Assembly (NCBI RefSeq): GCF_003635045.1
Contig: NZ_RBXT01000001.1
Span: 2,914,001 to 2,978,000, forward strand
Reading direction: 5' to 3'
DNA length: 64,000 nt
DNA from: Terracoccus luteus
Lineage (GTDB): Bacteria; Actinomycetota; Actinomycetes; Actinomycetales; Dermatophilaceae
Shown here piece after piece: positions 8,650 to 16,987 of this stretch (position 1 is the first letter of the stretch; every line of letters starts with the position of its first letter). The notes beneath the pieces are model-generated. The model saw only the letters and a program-made list of their open reading frames with translations. It did not search any database and was not told the origin of the DNA. A program made the translations under genes and the position numbers.

Positions 8650-9570
8650 TCAGCTGATGCCGGCGCCGTCGACCCAGGTCTTGGCGACCTCGCTGGCGTC
8701 CTTCTTGTCGACGACGACCTGCTTGACCATGTCGGCGAGCGAGCTCGTGTCGAGCTTGGCCGACACCTGGTTCAGCACACCCTTGACCGCGTCGGCCGAC
8801 TGGTCGCGCACGAGCGGCACGATGTTGTCGGAGCCGAAGAGGCTCTTGGGGTCCTCGAGCACGACGAACTTGTTCGCGGCGATCGACGGGTCGGTGCTGA
8901 AGATGTTGGCCGCCTTGACCTGGCCGTTCTTCAGGGCGTCGACGGCGGCCTGGCTCTGCAGGGCGCGGAACTCGCTCGGCACGATGTTGTAGACCGACTT
9001 GAGGCCGACGAGGCCCTGCTGGCGGGTCTTGAACTCGGCGGGGGCGCCGATGGTCAGCTCGCTCTGGTGCGACGCGAGGTCCTCGATGGACTTCAGCGAC
9101 CACTGGCTGGCCGTGTCGGCGCTGACGACCATGGCGTTCTTGTCCTCGGCAGCCGACTTGTCGAGCACCGTGAGCCCCGCCGGCAGCGCCTTCTGCAGCT
9201 CGGCGTAGACCTCGTCGGGCGAGGTGACCTTGGCGTCCTTGTTGTAGAAGTTGAGCAGCGACCCGGTGTACTCGGGGAGCACGTCGACCTCGCCACCGGT
9301 GATGGCCTTGAGGTAGGTCTCGCGGCTGCCGATGTTGAACTGCTTCTTGACGCTGACACCCTTCTTCTCCAGGGCCTGCGCGTAGATCTCGCCGAGCAGG
9401 GTCGCCTCGGGGAAGTCGGCCGAGCCCACCGTGATGGTGCCGGAGTCCGCCGTCGAGCCGCCCCCGGCCTGGGAGGGCGTGGCGAGCGGGTCGCTGCCCC
9501 CGCCGCAGGCGGCGAGCGGACCCACCGCTGCCAGCAGCAGGCCGGCGGTGATGGTGCGCGTGCGATTCAT
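8650..9570 (-). CDS. Osmoprotectant ABC transporter, substrate-binding lipoprotein
   Basis: A 306-residue ProX/OpuCC-type protein that captures glycine betaine, choline or a related solute. The N-terminus is a lipoprotein signal with lipobox LAAC at about residues 18-21. The OpuAC fold follows, with TITVGSADFPEATLLGEIYAQAL, GGEVDVLPEYTGSL and a C-terminal half lined by aromatic and Asn residues. The ATG at 9570 was chosen because the signal peptide starts there; codons upstream are Arg/Pro-rich. It is the last gene of a four-gene operon (ATPase, two permeases, binding protein). Confidence 0.92.
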   Translation of the reverse strand: MNRTRTITAGLLLAAVGPLAACGGGSDPLATPSQAGGGSTADSGTITVGSADFPEATLLGEIYAQALEKKGVSVKKQFNIGSRETYLKAITGGEVDVLPEYTGSLLNFYNKDAKVTSPDEVYAELQKALPAGLTVLDKSAAEDKNAMVVSADTASQWSLKSIEDLASHQSELTIGAPAEFKTRQQGLVGLKSVYNIVPSEFRALQSQAAVDALKNGQVKAANIFSTDPSIAANKFVVLEDPKSLFGSDNIVPLVRDQSADAVKGVLNQVSAKLDTSSLADMVKQVVVDKKDASEVAKTWVDGAGIS

Positions 9571-9646
9571 GGTGGTGTCCTTTTCGACGGCGGCCGGACG
9601 GGCGTCCGGACGGGTGAGCGGTGCGTGAGGATCTGACGGCGGGGCG

Positions 9647-10411
9647 TCAGGCGGTCTTGGAGGGGACGGCCGCCGTCGACGCCGCCTCGCCCCGGTGCAG
9701 CCCCCGCCTGGTGCGGGCAACGCGCTGGGCACGACCGGAGATTCCCGGCGACACTGCGTAGCGCTCGAGGGCGGCGAGGACGAGGTCGGCGACGAGGGCG
9801 AGGGCGGCCACGATAATCGCCCCGCACACCATCTGGAGGGAGTCGCGTGAGGCGAGGCCGTCGATGAGGTAGCGGCCGAGGCCGCCGAGGCTGACCGACG
9901 CCGCGATGGTCGCGGTGGCGATGACCTGCAGGGTGGCGCTGCGCAGGCCGGACAGGAACAGCGGCAGCGCGCACGGCAGCTCGACCGACCGGAGCACCTG
10001 CCACCCGGTCATGCCCATGCCCCGGGCGGCGTCGCGGGCAGCGGGGTCGACGCTCTCGATGCCGGAGTAGGTGCCCGACAGCAGCGGCGGGATGGCGAGC
10101 AGCACGAGCACGACGATGCTCGGCACCGTGAAGGCGAGGCTGCTCGTGAACCACGGCGAGACGATCATCGACACCGCGAACAGCAGGCCGAGGGTGGGGA
10201 TCGCGCGAGCCGCGTTCGCGACGGTGACGAGCCAACGCAGGCGGCCGGTGTGACCGACGACGGCGCCGAGCGGCACCGCGACGACGAGGGCGATGAGCAG
10301 GGTGAGGGCGGTGTAGACGAGGTGCTCGCGCACCCGGGCGGGCACGCCGTCACCGCCCTCCCAGTTGGCCGGGTCGGTGAACCATGCCCAGATGGTCGCC
10401 GCGGTGATCAT
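9647..10411 (-). CDS. Osmoprotectant ABC transporter permease (second)
   Basis: A 254-residue inner-membrane permease of the ProW/OpuCB type with about six membrane helices and the BPD-transport EAA-like loop (DAARGMGMTGWQVLRSVELP). The ATG at 10411 overlaps the stop of the first permease as ATGA, so translation is coupled. It should form the transmembrane heterodimer with that gene. Confidence 0.92.
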   Translation of the reverse strand: MITAATIWAWFTDPANWEGGDGVPARVREHLVYTALTLLIALVVAVPLGAVVGHTGRLRWLVTVANAARAIPTLGLLFAVSMIVSPWFTSSLAFTVPSIVVLVLLAIPPLLSGTYSGIESVDPAARDAARGMGMTGWQVLRSVELPCALPLFLSGLRSATLQVIATATIAASVSLGGLGRYLIDGLASRDSLQMVCGAIIVAALALVADLVLAALERYAVSPGISGRAQRVARTRRGLHRGEAASTAAVPSKTA

Positions 10412-11046
10412 GCGGTCACCCGCGTCCACGGCGTGAGCAGCCGGGCCAGCCCCTGGATGACGAGGTCGAAGACGATGGCGAGCAGCAGACAGGCGACGAT
10501 GCCGACCCACACCTCGGTCGGGAACGAGCGGGCGTAACCGTCGGTGAGGAAGTAGCCGAGCTGCGAGATCCCGATGAGCGAGGCGACGCTGACGATGCTG
10601 ACGTTGCTCACCGCGGCGACCCGCAGCCCCGCCGCGACGACCGGGACGGCGAGAGGGAGGTCCACGGCGCGGAAGCGCCCGAAGGTGCTGTAACCCATGG
10701 CGACCGCGGCCTGTCGGGTGCTCGCGTCGACCGACGAGAGCCCGTCGGCGACGGTACGGGTGAGCAGCGCGACGGTGTACACCGTCATGGCGATTATGAC
10801 GTTGATCGGGTCAAGGATCTTCGTCCCGAGGAAGGAGGGCAACAGGATGAACAGGGCGAGCGACGGAATCGTGTAGAGCAGCCCGGTGACCGTCAGCAGC
10901 GTCGTTCGGATCCACGGCGTGCGGGCGGCCAGCCAGCCGAGCGGCACCGAGATCACGAGGCCGAGCAGCAGCGGCAGGCCGGCCAGCCAGGCGTGCTGCC
11001 CGGCGCGGGTGAGGATGTCACCGAGGTGGTCGAGGGCCCAGGTCAC
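10408..11046 (-). CDS. Osmoprotectant ABC transporter permease (first)
   Basis: A 212-residue ProW/OpuCB-type permease with five to six helices and an EAA-like loop (QAAVAMGYSTFGRFRAVDLP). The GTG at 11046 overlaps the ATPase stop as GTGA and its own stop overlaps the next start as ATGA, so the operon is tightly coupled. Confidence 0.92.
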   Translation of the reverse strand: MTWALDHLGDILTRAGQHAWLAGLPLLLGLVISVPLGWLAARTPWIRTTLLTVTGLLYTIPSLALFILLPSFLGTKILDPINVIIAMTVYTVALLTRTVADGLSSVDASTRQAAVAMGYSTFGRFRAVDLPLAVPVVAAGLRVAAVSNVSIVSVASLIGISQLGYFLTDGYARSFPTEVWVGIVACLLLAIVFDLVIQGLARLLTPWTRVTA

Positions 11047-12203
11047 GTCGTGCCGCCGTCGACGTGACGGATGCCGGTGGGCCCGGTGGCGATAACACGC
11101 GCGGCCCCGCGCTGGCGGGCCTCGATGACGGGCACGACCTCGGACGCGGTGATGGTGCCGAGCAGCCGCCCGTCGGGGTCGGCGACGACGCCGCGACCGC
11201 TGGGCGAGCTGAGGGCGGCGTCGAGCAGGGCCCGCAGCGAGCCGTCGCTCGTGGCCACGGTGCCGCCGCGCTGCAGCAGGTCGCGCGTGACCTCGCGCTC
11301 GACCGCGGCCACGCGCACCCACCCGAGCGGCTCGCCGTCGTCGCCGACGGCCAGCACCCAGTCGTCGCCGGCGGAGCGCACGTCGTCGACCGACGCACCG
11401 AGCCGCACCGTCGTCTCGCGCCGCAGCTCGAGCTCGGGGGCGTCGGCGAAGGCGAGAGCCCGGTAGCCGCGGTCGCGCCCGACGAAGCCGGCGACGAAGT
11501 CGTCGACCGGGTCGGCGAGCAGCGTCTCGGGCGGCGCCAGCTGGGCCAGCCTGCCCCCGACCCTCAGCACCGCGACCTGGTCGCCGAGCTTGACGGCCTC
11601 GTCGATGTCGTGGGTGACGAAGAGGATGGTCTTGCCGAGCTCGCCCTGCAGGCGCAGGAACTCGTTCTGCAGCTGCTCGCGCACGACCGGGTCGACGGCC
11701 GAGAACGGCTCGTCCATGAGCATGACGGGCGGGTCGGCCGCCAGCGCTCGGGCGACGCCGACGCGCTGCTGCTGGCCGCCCGACAGCTGGGCGGGGTAGC
11801 GCTTGGCCATCGACGGGTCCAGGCCGACCCGCTCGATGAGCTCCATGGCCCGGCGGCGGGCGGTGGCCTTGTCGGTGCCGAGCAGCCGCGGCACCGTGGT
11901 GACGTTGTCGAGCACGGTGCGGTGCGGGAACAGGCCGGCGTGCTGGATGACGTAGCCGATGCCGCGCCGCAGCTCGGCCGTGTCGAGCGAGGCCGTGTCG
12001 GTGCCGTTGATCGAGATCGTGCCGCTCGTCGGCGTGATCATGCGGTTGACCATGCGCAGGGTCGTCGTCTTGCCGCAGCCGGAGGGCCCGACGAGCACGG
12101 TGATCTGCCCGGTCGGCGCCTCGAGAGTGAGGTCGTCGACCGCCACCGAACCGGAGTTCGCGGCCGACGCGTAGGACTTGGTCACGCCGTCGAAGCGGAT
12201 CAT
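11043..12203 (-). CDS. Osmoprotectant ABC transporter ATP-binding protein with CBS domains
   Basis: The 386 residues comprise an ABC ATPase (Walker A GPSGCGKTT near 39, signature LSGGQQQR, Walker B VMLMDEPF, H-loop FVTHD) and a C-terminal tandem CBS region (about 265-370). In OpuA/OpuC systems CBS domains sense ionic strength or nucleotides and gate transport. The ATG at 12203 begins MIRFDGVTKSY. It is the first gene of the operon. The CBS part has ordinary linkers and no obvious loss. Confidence 0.93.
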   Translation of the reverse strand: MIRFDGVTKSYASAANSGSVAVDDLTLEAPTGQITVLVGPSGCGKTTTLRMVNRMITPTSGTISINGTDTASLDTAELRRGIGYVIQHAGLFPHRTVLDNVTTVPRLLGTDKATARRRAMELIERVGLDPSMAKRYPAQLSGGQQQRVGVARALAADPPVMLMDEPFSAVDPVVREQLQNEFLRLQGELGKTILFVTHDIDEAVKLGDQVAVLRVGGRLAQLAPPETLLADPVDDFVAGFVGRDRGYRALAFADAPELELRRETTVRLGASVDDVRSAGDDWVLAVGDDGEPLGWVRVAAVEREVTRDLLQRGGTVATSDGSLRALLDAALSSPSGRGVVADPDGRLLGTITASEVVPVIEARQRGAARVIATGPTGIRHVDGGTT

Positions 12204-12285
12204 GGTCACCAACGTACCCAGCGGCACCGACAGGCTCTCGCACGCGCGCCCTCACAAATCGGTCTCGAACGCCACGTGCCTCTGC

Positions 12286-12921
12286 TCAGCGCGGTCCACG
12301 CGCGTCGAGCGTCGCCACCCCGGGGCCGTCCAGGCCCAGGGCCGACATCGGGCGACCGGTGCTCAGCAGCAGCAGCTCACCCGTCTCGCCGCGCACCTCG
12401 TCCCCCTCCCCTCGGGTCCAGCCGGTGTCGGTCGCCACGAGCCGGAGACCGGCCAGGGCCCGTTCCGGGTGGAAGGGGGCCCGGCGCTGCCAGACCCACT
12501 CGACGGCCTCGCGGGCCGCCTCCGGCGGCAGGGGCAGGTCACGACCCAGCGGTCGGGCGATGTCCTGCGAGTGCACGAGGGCGTCGATGAGCGGGTCGCG
12601 CCACGTCGTCGTCGGGGCCAGTCGCCGTGAGCCGACGGTGCCCCGCAGCTCGGCGACGATGGTCGTGGTCGGCCGCTTCCCCCGGTCACGGGTGGCGAGG
12701 TCGATCATCCGGTCGAAGCTGCCCCGCGCCGCCACCACCCACCGGATCGTCTCGAGCGTGCCCATGGTCGCGGCCATGGACAGGTGCGCCCCGACGTCGC
12801 GCACGGTCCAGCCGTCGCACCACGACGGACTCGCCCAGCCGTCGTCGTCGAGCGCCTCGAGCAGGTCGGCCACCGTTACGCGCACGTCGTCGATCACGGC
12901 CCACGACTCGTCCTTGTCCAT
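12286..12921 (-). CDS. TIGR03083/maleylpyruvate-isomerase-like (DinB-fold) protein
   Basis: The 211 residues carry the N-terminal four-helix metal-binding fold: W34 in CDGWTVRDVGAHL with the conserved His, then a second His in ALVHSQDIARPLGRD. Proteins of this family use mycothiol or act as thiol-dependent enzymes; the substrate here is unknown. It is divergent from a MarR gene with a perfect 16-bp palindrome between them, so it is likely under that regulator. A GGAGGCGGGCG ribosome site precedes the ATG. Confidence 0.8.
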   Translation of the reverse strand: MDKDESWAVIDDVRVTVADLLEALDDDGWASPSWCDGWTVRDVGAHLSMAATMGTLETIRWVVAARGSFDRMIDLATRDRGKRPTTTIVAELRGTVGSRRLAPTTTWRDPLIDALVHSQDIARPLGRDLPLPPEAAREAVEWVWQRRAPFHPERALAGLRLVATDTGWTRGEGDEVRGETGELLLLSTGRPMSALGLDGPGVATLDARGPR

Positions 12922-12950
12922 CGCCCGCCTCCGTCATATCGTCAGAGTGA

Positions 12951-12966
12951 CTGACCATATGGTCAG
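12951..12966. promoter_or_regulatory. Perfect 16-bp palindrome, likely MarR operator
   Basis: CTGACCATATGGTCAG is fully symmetric and is centred in the 86-bp gap between the divergent TIGR03083 and MarR genes. Additional GTCAG/CTGAC half-sites flank it. This is the usual position of an autoregulatory MarR operator. Confidence 0.75.
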
Positions 12967-13007
12967 AGACACTGACGACCTCTGTCAAGAGGTCGCGAGA
13001 GGATGCC

Positions 13008-13445
13008 GTGACCGAGACCCCCAGCGTGGGCGTGCTGATGTTCGTGGCCCACCGCCACCTCGAGGACCGGATCATCACCGAAGCCCGCGCGCACGGCTTC
13101 CCCGCGACCCTGGCGCAGGGTCGCCTGCTCGCCCGCATCGGCCCCGACGGCACTCGCGTCACCGACCTCGCCGCGGCGGCCCAGGTGACGAAGCAGACCG
13201 CCGCCTACCTCGTCGACCAGCTGGAGTCGATCGGCTACGTCGAGCGCGTCCCGCACCCCGACGACGCCCGGGCCCGCCTCGTCCGCCTGTCGGCGCGGGG
13301 GGTCGAGGCGCAGGGCTTCGCCCGGACCGTCGAGGCGCGCGTCGAGGCTCAGTGGCGGGCCCACCTCGGCGACCAGAGGTTCGACGAGCTGCACGCCACC
13401 CTCGCCCGGCTGCGCGAGATCACCGATCCCTGGCTCGACACCTGA
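13008..13445 (+). CDS. MarR-family transcriptional regulator
   Basis: A 145-residue winged-helix regulator. The recognition region (RVTDLAAAAQVTKQTAAYLVDQLESIGYV) is followed by a wing with the DDAR motif (HPDDARARLVRLS). The GTG at 13008 follows GAGAGGA with suitable spacing. It probably represses itself and the divergent TIGR03083 gene through the palindrome at 12951-12966 and responds to a small aromatic or oxidant ligand. Confidence 0.9.
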   Translation: MTETPSVGVLMFVAHRHLEDRIITEARAHGFPATLAQGRLLARIGPDGTRVTDLAAAAQVTKQTAAYLVDQLESIGYVERVPHPDDARARLVRLSARGVEAQGFARTVEARVEAQWRAHLGDQRFDELHATLARLREITDPWLDT

Positions 13446-13463
13446 CGAGCACCCTGCCGCGGG

Positions 13464-14207
13464 TCAGACGTCGACGACGCCCTCGCCGAGGGCCGCGACG
13501 GTGACGGCGGCGCCGACCGGCCCGGCCGGCGGCTCGTAGGGCACGCCGAGCTCGGCGGCGAGGGCGGCCTGCACCGTGCCGACGGCGATCACGGTCCACA
13601 GGCGGGCCCGCACGAGCATGGCGTGGTCGGCGCGCGCGATCCGCACGAGGGCGGCCGGATGCCGGTCGGCACCGAGCTGCTCGACGAGCCCCCGGGCCAT
13701 CCACAGCGGGCAGAGGATGTCGCGGTCGCCGTGCAGCAGGGCGATGCGGCTCGTGCCCGACGGGACGGGGTCGCCGTCCTCGATCCAGGCCGAGAGCCCG
13801 ACGACGAGGCGCACGTCGGGCTCGTCGGCGAGGTGCAGCGCGACCCGCCCGCCCATGGAGTGGCCGACGAGCACGATCGGCACGCCGGGGTGCGTGGCCC
13901 GCACCTGCGCGAGCGCCCACCGTGCGTCGACGACGGGGTCCTGCTCCGGCCCGTTCCACCCGCGGTGGCGGAAGGTCAGCCGCGCGACCGCCGCGTCACC
14001 CGGCATCCGGGCGAAGGCGCGCGCGAAGGGCACGAGGCGGGCGACGTTGTGCGACCACGGGCGGTTGCGCTGTCGGCCCTCGACGGCCCCGCCGTGCAGC
14101 ACGAGCACGACGACGCCGGCGTGCGCGGGGCCGGCGTGCCAGTGCAGGGTCGCGACCGGCATCCCCTCGGTGCGGTGCAGGCCCGCGCGGGCCAGGAGGC
14201 CGCTCAC
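13464..14207 (-). CDS. Alpha/beta hydrolase
   Basis: A 247-residue soluble alpha/beta-fold hydrolase. The nucleophile elbow is GHSMGG, an acidic residue lies in [11 protein letters not shown], and the catalytic His is in ARADHAML. The early LVLHGG loop supplies the oxyanion hole. The substrate is unknown. The GTG at 14207 overlaps the dcd stop as GTGA, so the gene is translationally coupled to dcd and I chose this start. Confidence 0.85.
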   Translation of the reverse strand: MSGLLARAGLHRTEGMPVATLHWHAGPAHAGVVVLVLHGGAVEGRQRNRPWSHNVARLVPFARAFARMPGDAAVARLTFRHRGWNGPEQDPVVDARWALAQVRATHPGVPIVLVGHSMGGRVALHLADEPDVRLVVGLSAWIEDGDPVPSGTSRIALLHGDRDILCPLWMARGLVEQLGADRHPAALVRIARADHAMLVRARLWTVIAVGTVQAALAAELGVPYEPPAGPVGAAVTVAALGEGVVDV

Positions 14208-14782
14208 ACCCGCGTGCGGTGGAAGTTCTGGAACGACCGGCTCGCGGTCGGGCCCCGCTGGCCCTGGTAGTGCGAGCCGTACTGGCCCGAGCCGTAGGGG
14301 TGCTCGCTCGGGCTGCTGAGGCGGAAGAAGCAGAGCTGGCCGATCTTCATGCCCGGGTAGAGCATGATCGGCAGCGTCGCGACGTTCGACAGCTCGAGGG
14401 TCACGTGACCCGAGAACCCCGGGTCGACGAAGCCGGCCGTCGCGTGGGTGAGCAGGCCGAGGCGGCCCAGCGAGCTCTTGCCCTCGACGCGTGCCGCGAG
14501 GTCGTCGGGCAGCGACACCGTCTCGAGCGTCGACCCGAGCACGAACTCGCCCGGGTGCAGGACGAAGCTGTCCTCCTCCTCGCCCACCTCGACGAGGCGC
14601 GTCAGCTCGGGCTGCTCGGCGGCCGGGTCGATGTACGGGTACTTGTGGTTGTCGAAGAGGCGGAAGTAGCGGTCGAGGCGCACGTCGACGCTCGAGGGCT
14701 GGACCATCGCCTCGTCCCACGGGTCGAGGGCGACGCGCCCGGCCGTGACCTCGGCGCGGATGTCCCTGTCGGAGAGCAGCAC
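14204..14782 (-). CDS. dcd: dCTP deaminase (possibly dUMP-forming)
   Basis: The 192 residues match the family length exactly. It deaminates dCTP for thymidylate synthesis; actinobacterial members are often bifunctional and also release dUMP. Landmarks are [19 protein letters not shown], the [11 protein letters not shown] block with its catalytic Ser-Arg environment, and [19 protein letters not shown] containing the catalytic Glu. The GTG at 14782 follows a TAGCCT -10 box by six bases, so the mRNA is probably leaderless. The hydrolase is coupled downstream. Confidence 0.95.
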   Translation of the reverse strand: MLLSDRDIRAEVTAGRVALDPWDEAMVQPSSVDVRLDRYFRLFDNHKYPYIDPAAEQPELTRLVEVGEEEDSFVLHPGEFVLGSTLETVSLPDDLAARVEGKSSLGRLGLLTHATAGFVDPGFSGHVTLELSNVATLPIMLYPGMKIGQLCFFRLSSPSEHPYGSGQYGSHYQGQRGPTASRSFQNFHRTRV

Positions 14783-14788
14783 GGGTCG

Positions 14789-14794
14789 AGGCTA
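14789..14794 (-). promoter_or_regulatory. -10 box of leaderless promoter, dcd
   Basis: TAGCCT on the minus strand, six bases (CGACCC), then the GTG at 14782. No ribosome binding site is present. Confidence 0.5.
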
Positions 14795-14906
14795 TCGCGT
14801 GGGCCTGAAGGCGGGTCCGGGGGCCGTTCGGGGCTCTCGGACGGTCCGTTACACTCTCGACTCGGACCTCACGGCCGACGCTCACGGGCGCCGTCCCGAG
14901 GGCCGC

Positions 14907-14980
14907 GCGAGCGTAGCTCAATGGTAGAGCGCCAGCTTCCCAAGCTGGATACGCGGGTTCGATTCCCGTCGCTCGCTCCA
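14907..14980 (+). tRNA. tRNA-Gly (anticodon CCC), integration target
   Basis: A complete cloverleaf: acceptor GCGAGCG/CGCTCGC, D-arm GCTC...GAGC, anticodon stem CCAGC/GCTGG around loop TTCCCAA (anticodon CCC at 14939-14941), and a canonical T-loop in GGGTTCGATTCCC. The 3' CCA is encoded. Everything from the anticodon loop to the discriminator is repeated at 32,189-32,231, so the element restored the gene when it inserted. A TACACT box at 14850 may be its -10. Confidence 0.98.
14937..14979 (+). other. attL: left copy of the 43-bp attachment repeat
   Basis: Identical over 43 bases to 32,189-32,231. It starts at the first base of the anticodon loop (TTCCCAA) and runs to the end of the tRNA. Bases on either side differ between the copies. 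Confidence 0.95.
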
Positions 14981-14990
14981 CGTCATATGC

Positions 14991-15076
14991 GCAGGTCAGT
15001 GGCTGTTTTGGTCCCTGAGCAGGCGGTGACTTGGGGCACAGCGCGACGCTAACGTGCCAGATCGTGCCAGATGTGC
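14991..15076 (+). other. Left arm-type integrase sites
   Basis: GCAGGTCAG (14991-14999) and the direct double repeat GTGCCAGATCGTGCCAGA (15054-15071, identity with the right end extending to 15076). The same pair occurs near attR in the same orientation. These are probably integrase or excisionase arm-binding sites. An ATG at 15071 lies inside the last repeat, so an earlier integrase start there is unlikely. Confidence 0.75.
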
Positions 15077-15109
15077 GGGTCAGATGACCCCCGCACCCAG
15101 GAGCACCCC

Positions 15110-16435
15110 GTGGCACCCAAGAAGCGCAATTTCGGCAGCCCTCGCCCACTAAAGTCCGGCCGTTGGCAGGCGCGCTACACCCCGCCCGGCGGCGGCAAGA
15201 TGGAGAACGCTCCAGACACGTTCGCCACGAGGCGAGAAGCCGACCGCTGGCTTGCTCGGCGAGAGGCCGAGCTGACGCTGGGCCTGTGGCGACACCCGAG
15301 CACAGGCAGCGAGTCCCTCCTCGACTACGTCCATGCATGGCTCGTCATGGATCACAACCTGCGTGCGAGCACTCGGGCACTCGATACAAGCCTCACCGAA
15401 CGCTTCATCATGCGTGCGGGGGCAGACCTTGGGAGCGGGCGCGGCGTCGCCCTCGGTGACCAGCAGCTGAGCCAGATCACCCCGCTCGTCGTCCGCCGGT
15501 GGCATTCATGGGTCGTGGCCACCTCGCGGGCGGGCGCCTTGGCCAAGAAGGCGCCCGCTGCAGAGGGCAGCACGCGGTGGAACCGTGCCCTGCGCGCATG
15601 GGCCGAGGCGCAAGGGATCTCGGTCAAGCCCACTGGCCGGGTACCCGCGTCCGTGCGGCAGCACTGGGAGCGCGCCGGTCGCCCAGCCCTGCTGCCTCCA
15701 CCCAAGATCAGCGGCCGTGAGGGCAGTGCCCAGGCGGCGCAGGCATACCGCCTGCTGCACGCCATCCTCGAGCAGGCCGTGGCTGATGGTCTCATCGCGT
15801 CGAACCCCTGCCAGATCAAGGGCGCCAGCACGGCGAAAGCTCCAGAGCGCACACCTGCGACGCCCGAAGAAGTAGCAGCGATAGCCGCGGCAGCGCCGCC
15901 GCGCTATCAGGCGGCCGTGCTCATCGCCGCGTGGGGCGGACTTCGCGCGGGTGAGGTGTTCGCTCTCGACCGACGAGCCGTGGATGTGGAAGCTGGGTTC
16001 GTCGTCGTGGAGCGCACGCTCTTGTCCGTGCAGGGCAAGCTGTCGTTCGGTCCACCTAAGTCCGACGCGGGTTATCGCAAGGTGTACCTGCCGGCTCACG
16101 TCTGCGAAGCGGTTCAACGACACATGAACGAGTTCACGGCGCCCGGACCTGATGCGCTGCTCTTCACCACCAGCACTGGGGGTCCCTTAGCGTCGTCAGG
16201 GCGGACCGTGTGGTTCCGCCGCGCCGCGGCCTCCGCAGGCCGTGATGACCTCCGCTTTCACGACCTCCGGCATACCGGGGCAACCTTGGCCGCTCAGACC
16301 GGAGCCACTCTGGCCGACCTGCAGCGGCGATTCGGGCACACGACCGTCGCCGCAGCCATGCGATACCAGCACAGCTCCGAAGCCGCGGATCGTGAGATCG
16401 CGAAGCGGCTGGGGCCCATGACGGTCGCCTCCTGA
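15110..16435 (+). CDS. int: Tyrosine-type site-specific integrase
   Basis: A 441-residue recombinase that inserts the element into tRNA-Gly(CCC). The N-terminal arm-binding region (about 1-50) is followed by a SAM-like core-binding domain and the catalytic domain: R279 in GLRAGEVF, H384-x2-R387 in FHDLRHTG, H410 in FGHTT and nucleophile Y419 in MRYQH. The GTG at 15110 follows AGGAG at 15098-15102; the upstream ATG at 15071 has no such site and lies in an arm repeat. It is intact and therefore probably active. Confidence 0.95.
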   Translation: MAPKKRNFGSPRPLKSGRWQARYTPPGGGKMENAPDTFATRREADRWLARREAELTLGLWRHPSTGSESLLDYVHAWLVMDHNLRASTRALDTSLTERFIMRAGADLGSGRGVALGDQQLSQITPLVVRRWHSWVVATSRAGALAKKAPAAEGSTRWNRALRAWAEAQGISVKPTGRVPASVRQHWERAGRPALLPPPKISGREGSAQAAQAYRLLHAILEQAVADGLIASNPCQIKGASTAKAPERTPATPEEVAAIAAAAPPRYQAAVLIAAWGGLRAGEVFALDRRAVDVEAGFVVVERTLLSVQGKLSFGPPKSDAGYRKVYLPAHVCEAVQRHMNEFTAPGPDALLFTTSTGGPLASSGRTVWFRRAAASAGRDDLRFHDLRHTGATLAAQTGATLADLQRRFGHTTVAAAMRYQHSSEAADREIAKRLGPMTVAS

Positions 16436-16529
16436 CCCTTCCACTCCCGACGGCGCGACAGTAAGCCGAGAGAGCCCTCAGTCTTCCGACACCCGGCCAG
16501 CACAGGCGTCGGAAACAGCGAGGAAGATC

Positions 16530-16841
16530 ATGAAGAATCACAACACCGCAATGGCCTCCACGATCGAGGAGTCCAGCGACTGGAATCGCGAAGGCGCTGT
16601 CCTGCAGGATGATTCGTCGGCGCCGTGGCACAACCCGAATCCTCTCTGGGAGGTGGAGCAGTTCGCGCGCTACCTGAACCAGAAGCCTGAGTTCATCAGG
16701 CAACTCATCAAGCAGCAGCGCATCGCGAGCGTCAAGATTGGCCGCAAGGTCATGCTCGAGAAGTCGGAGGCGGACCAGCGCATCGCCAACGGACGACGAC
16801 CAGCCGCGCGGCCTCTCAACCCCGACAGGTTCGGATACTGA
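16530..16841 (+). CDS. Excisionase-like helix-turn-helix protein
   Basis: A 103-residue protein. Residues about 38-90 form a MerR/HTH_17-type domain (LWEVEQFARYLNQKPEFI, then RIASVKIGRKVMLEKSE) typical of excisionases encoded after actinobacterial integrases. It likely bends att DNA to favour excision, and may also repress int. The ribosome site is GAGGAAG. A strong terminator follows. Confidence 0.8.
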   Translation: MKNHNTAMASTIEESSDWNREGAVLQDDSSAPWHNPNPLWEVEQFARYLNQKPEFIRQLIKQQRIASVKIGRKVMLEKSEADQRIANGRRPAARPLNPDRFGY

Positions 16842-16859
16842 CCTCGCCGACGTGAGACG

Positions 16860-16892
16860 GAAGGGCCCTCCCCGCACCGGGGAGGGCCCTTC
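16860..16892 (+). terminator. 14-bp stem terminator after xis-like gene
   Basis: GAAGGGCCCTCCCC (16860-16873), a 5-base loop and a perfect complementary arm (16879-16892). It separates the int-xis part from the replication gene. Confidence 0.85.
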
Positions 16893-16987
16893 GTCGTCCA
16901 GGAAGCGACGTTAACCCTCACGCCCTTCCACTCTGCCCCGCGCCGGCGCACCCGCGCCGACGCCTCACAGAGTCGAAGGACACCCCC

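Noticed and set aside
14208-15338. Upstream extension of the alpha/beta hydrolase frame to a 624-residue protein
   Set aside because: The extension runs through dcd in another frame and across the tRNA. The GTG at 14207, overlapping the dcd stop, is the natural start.
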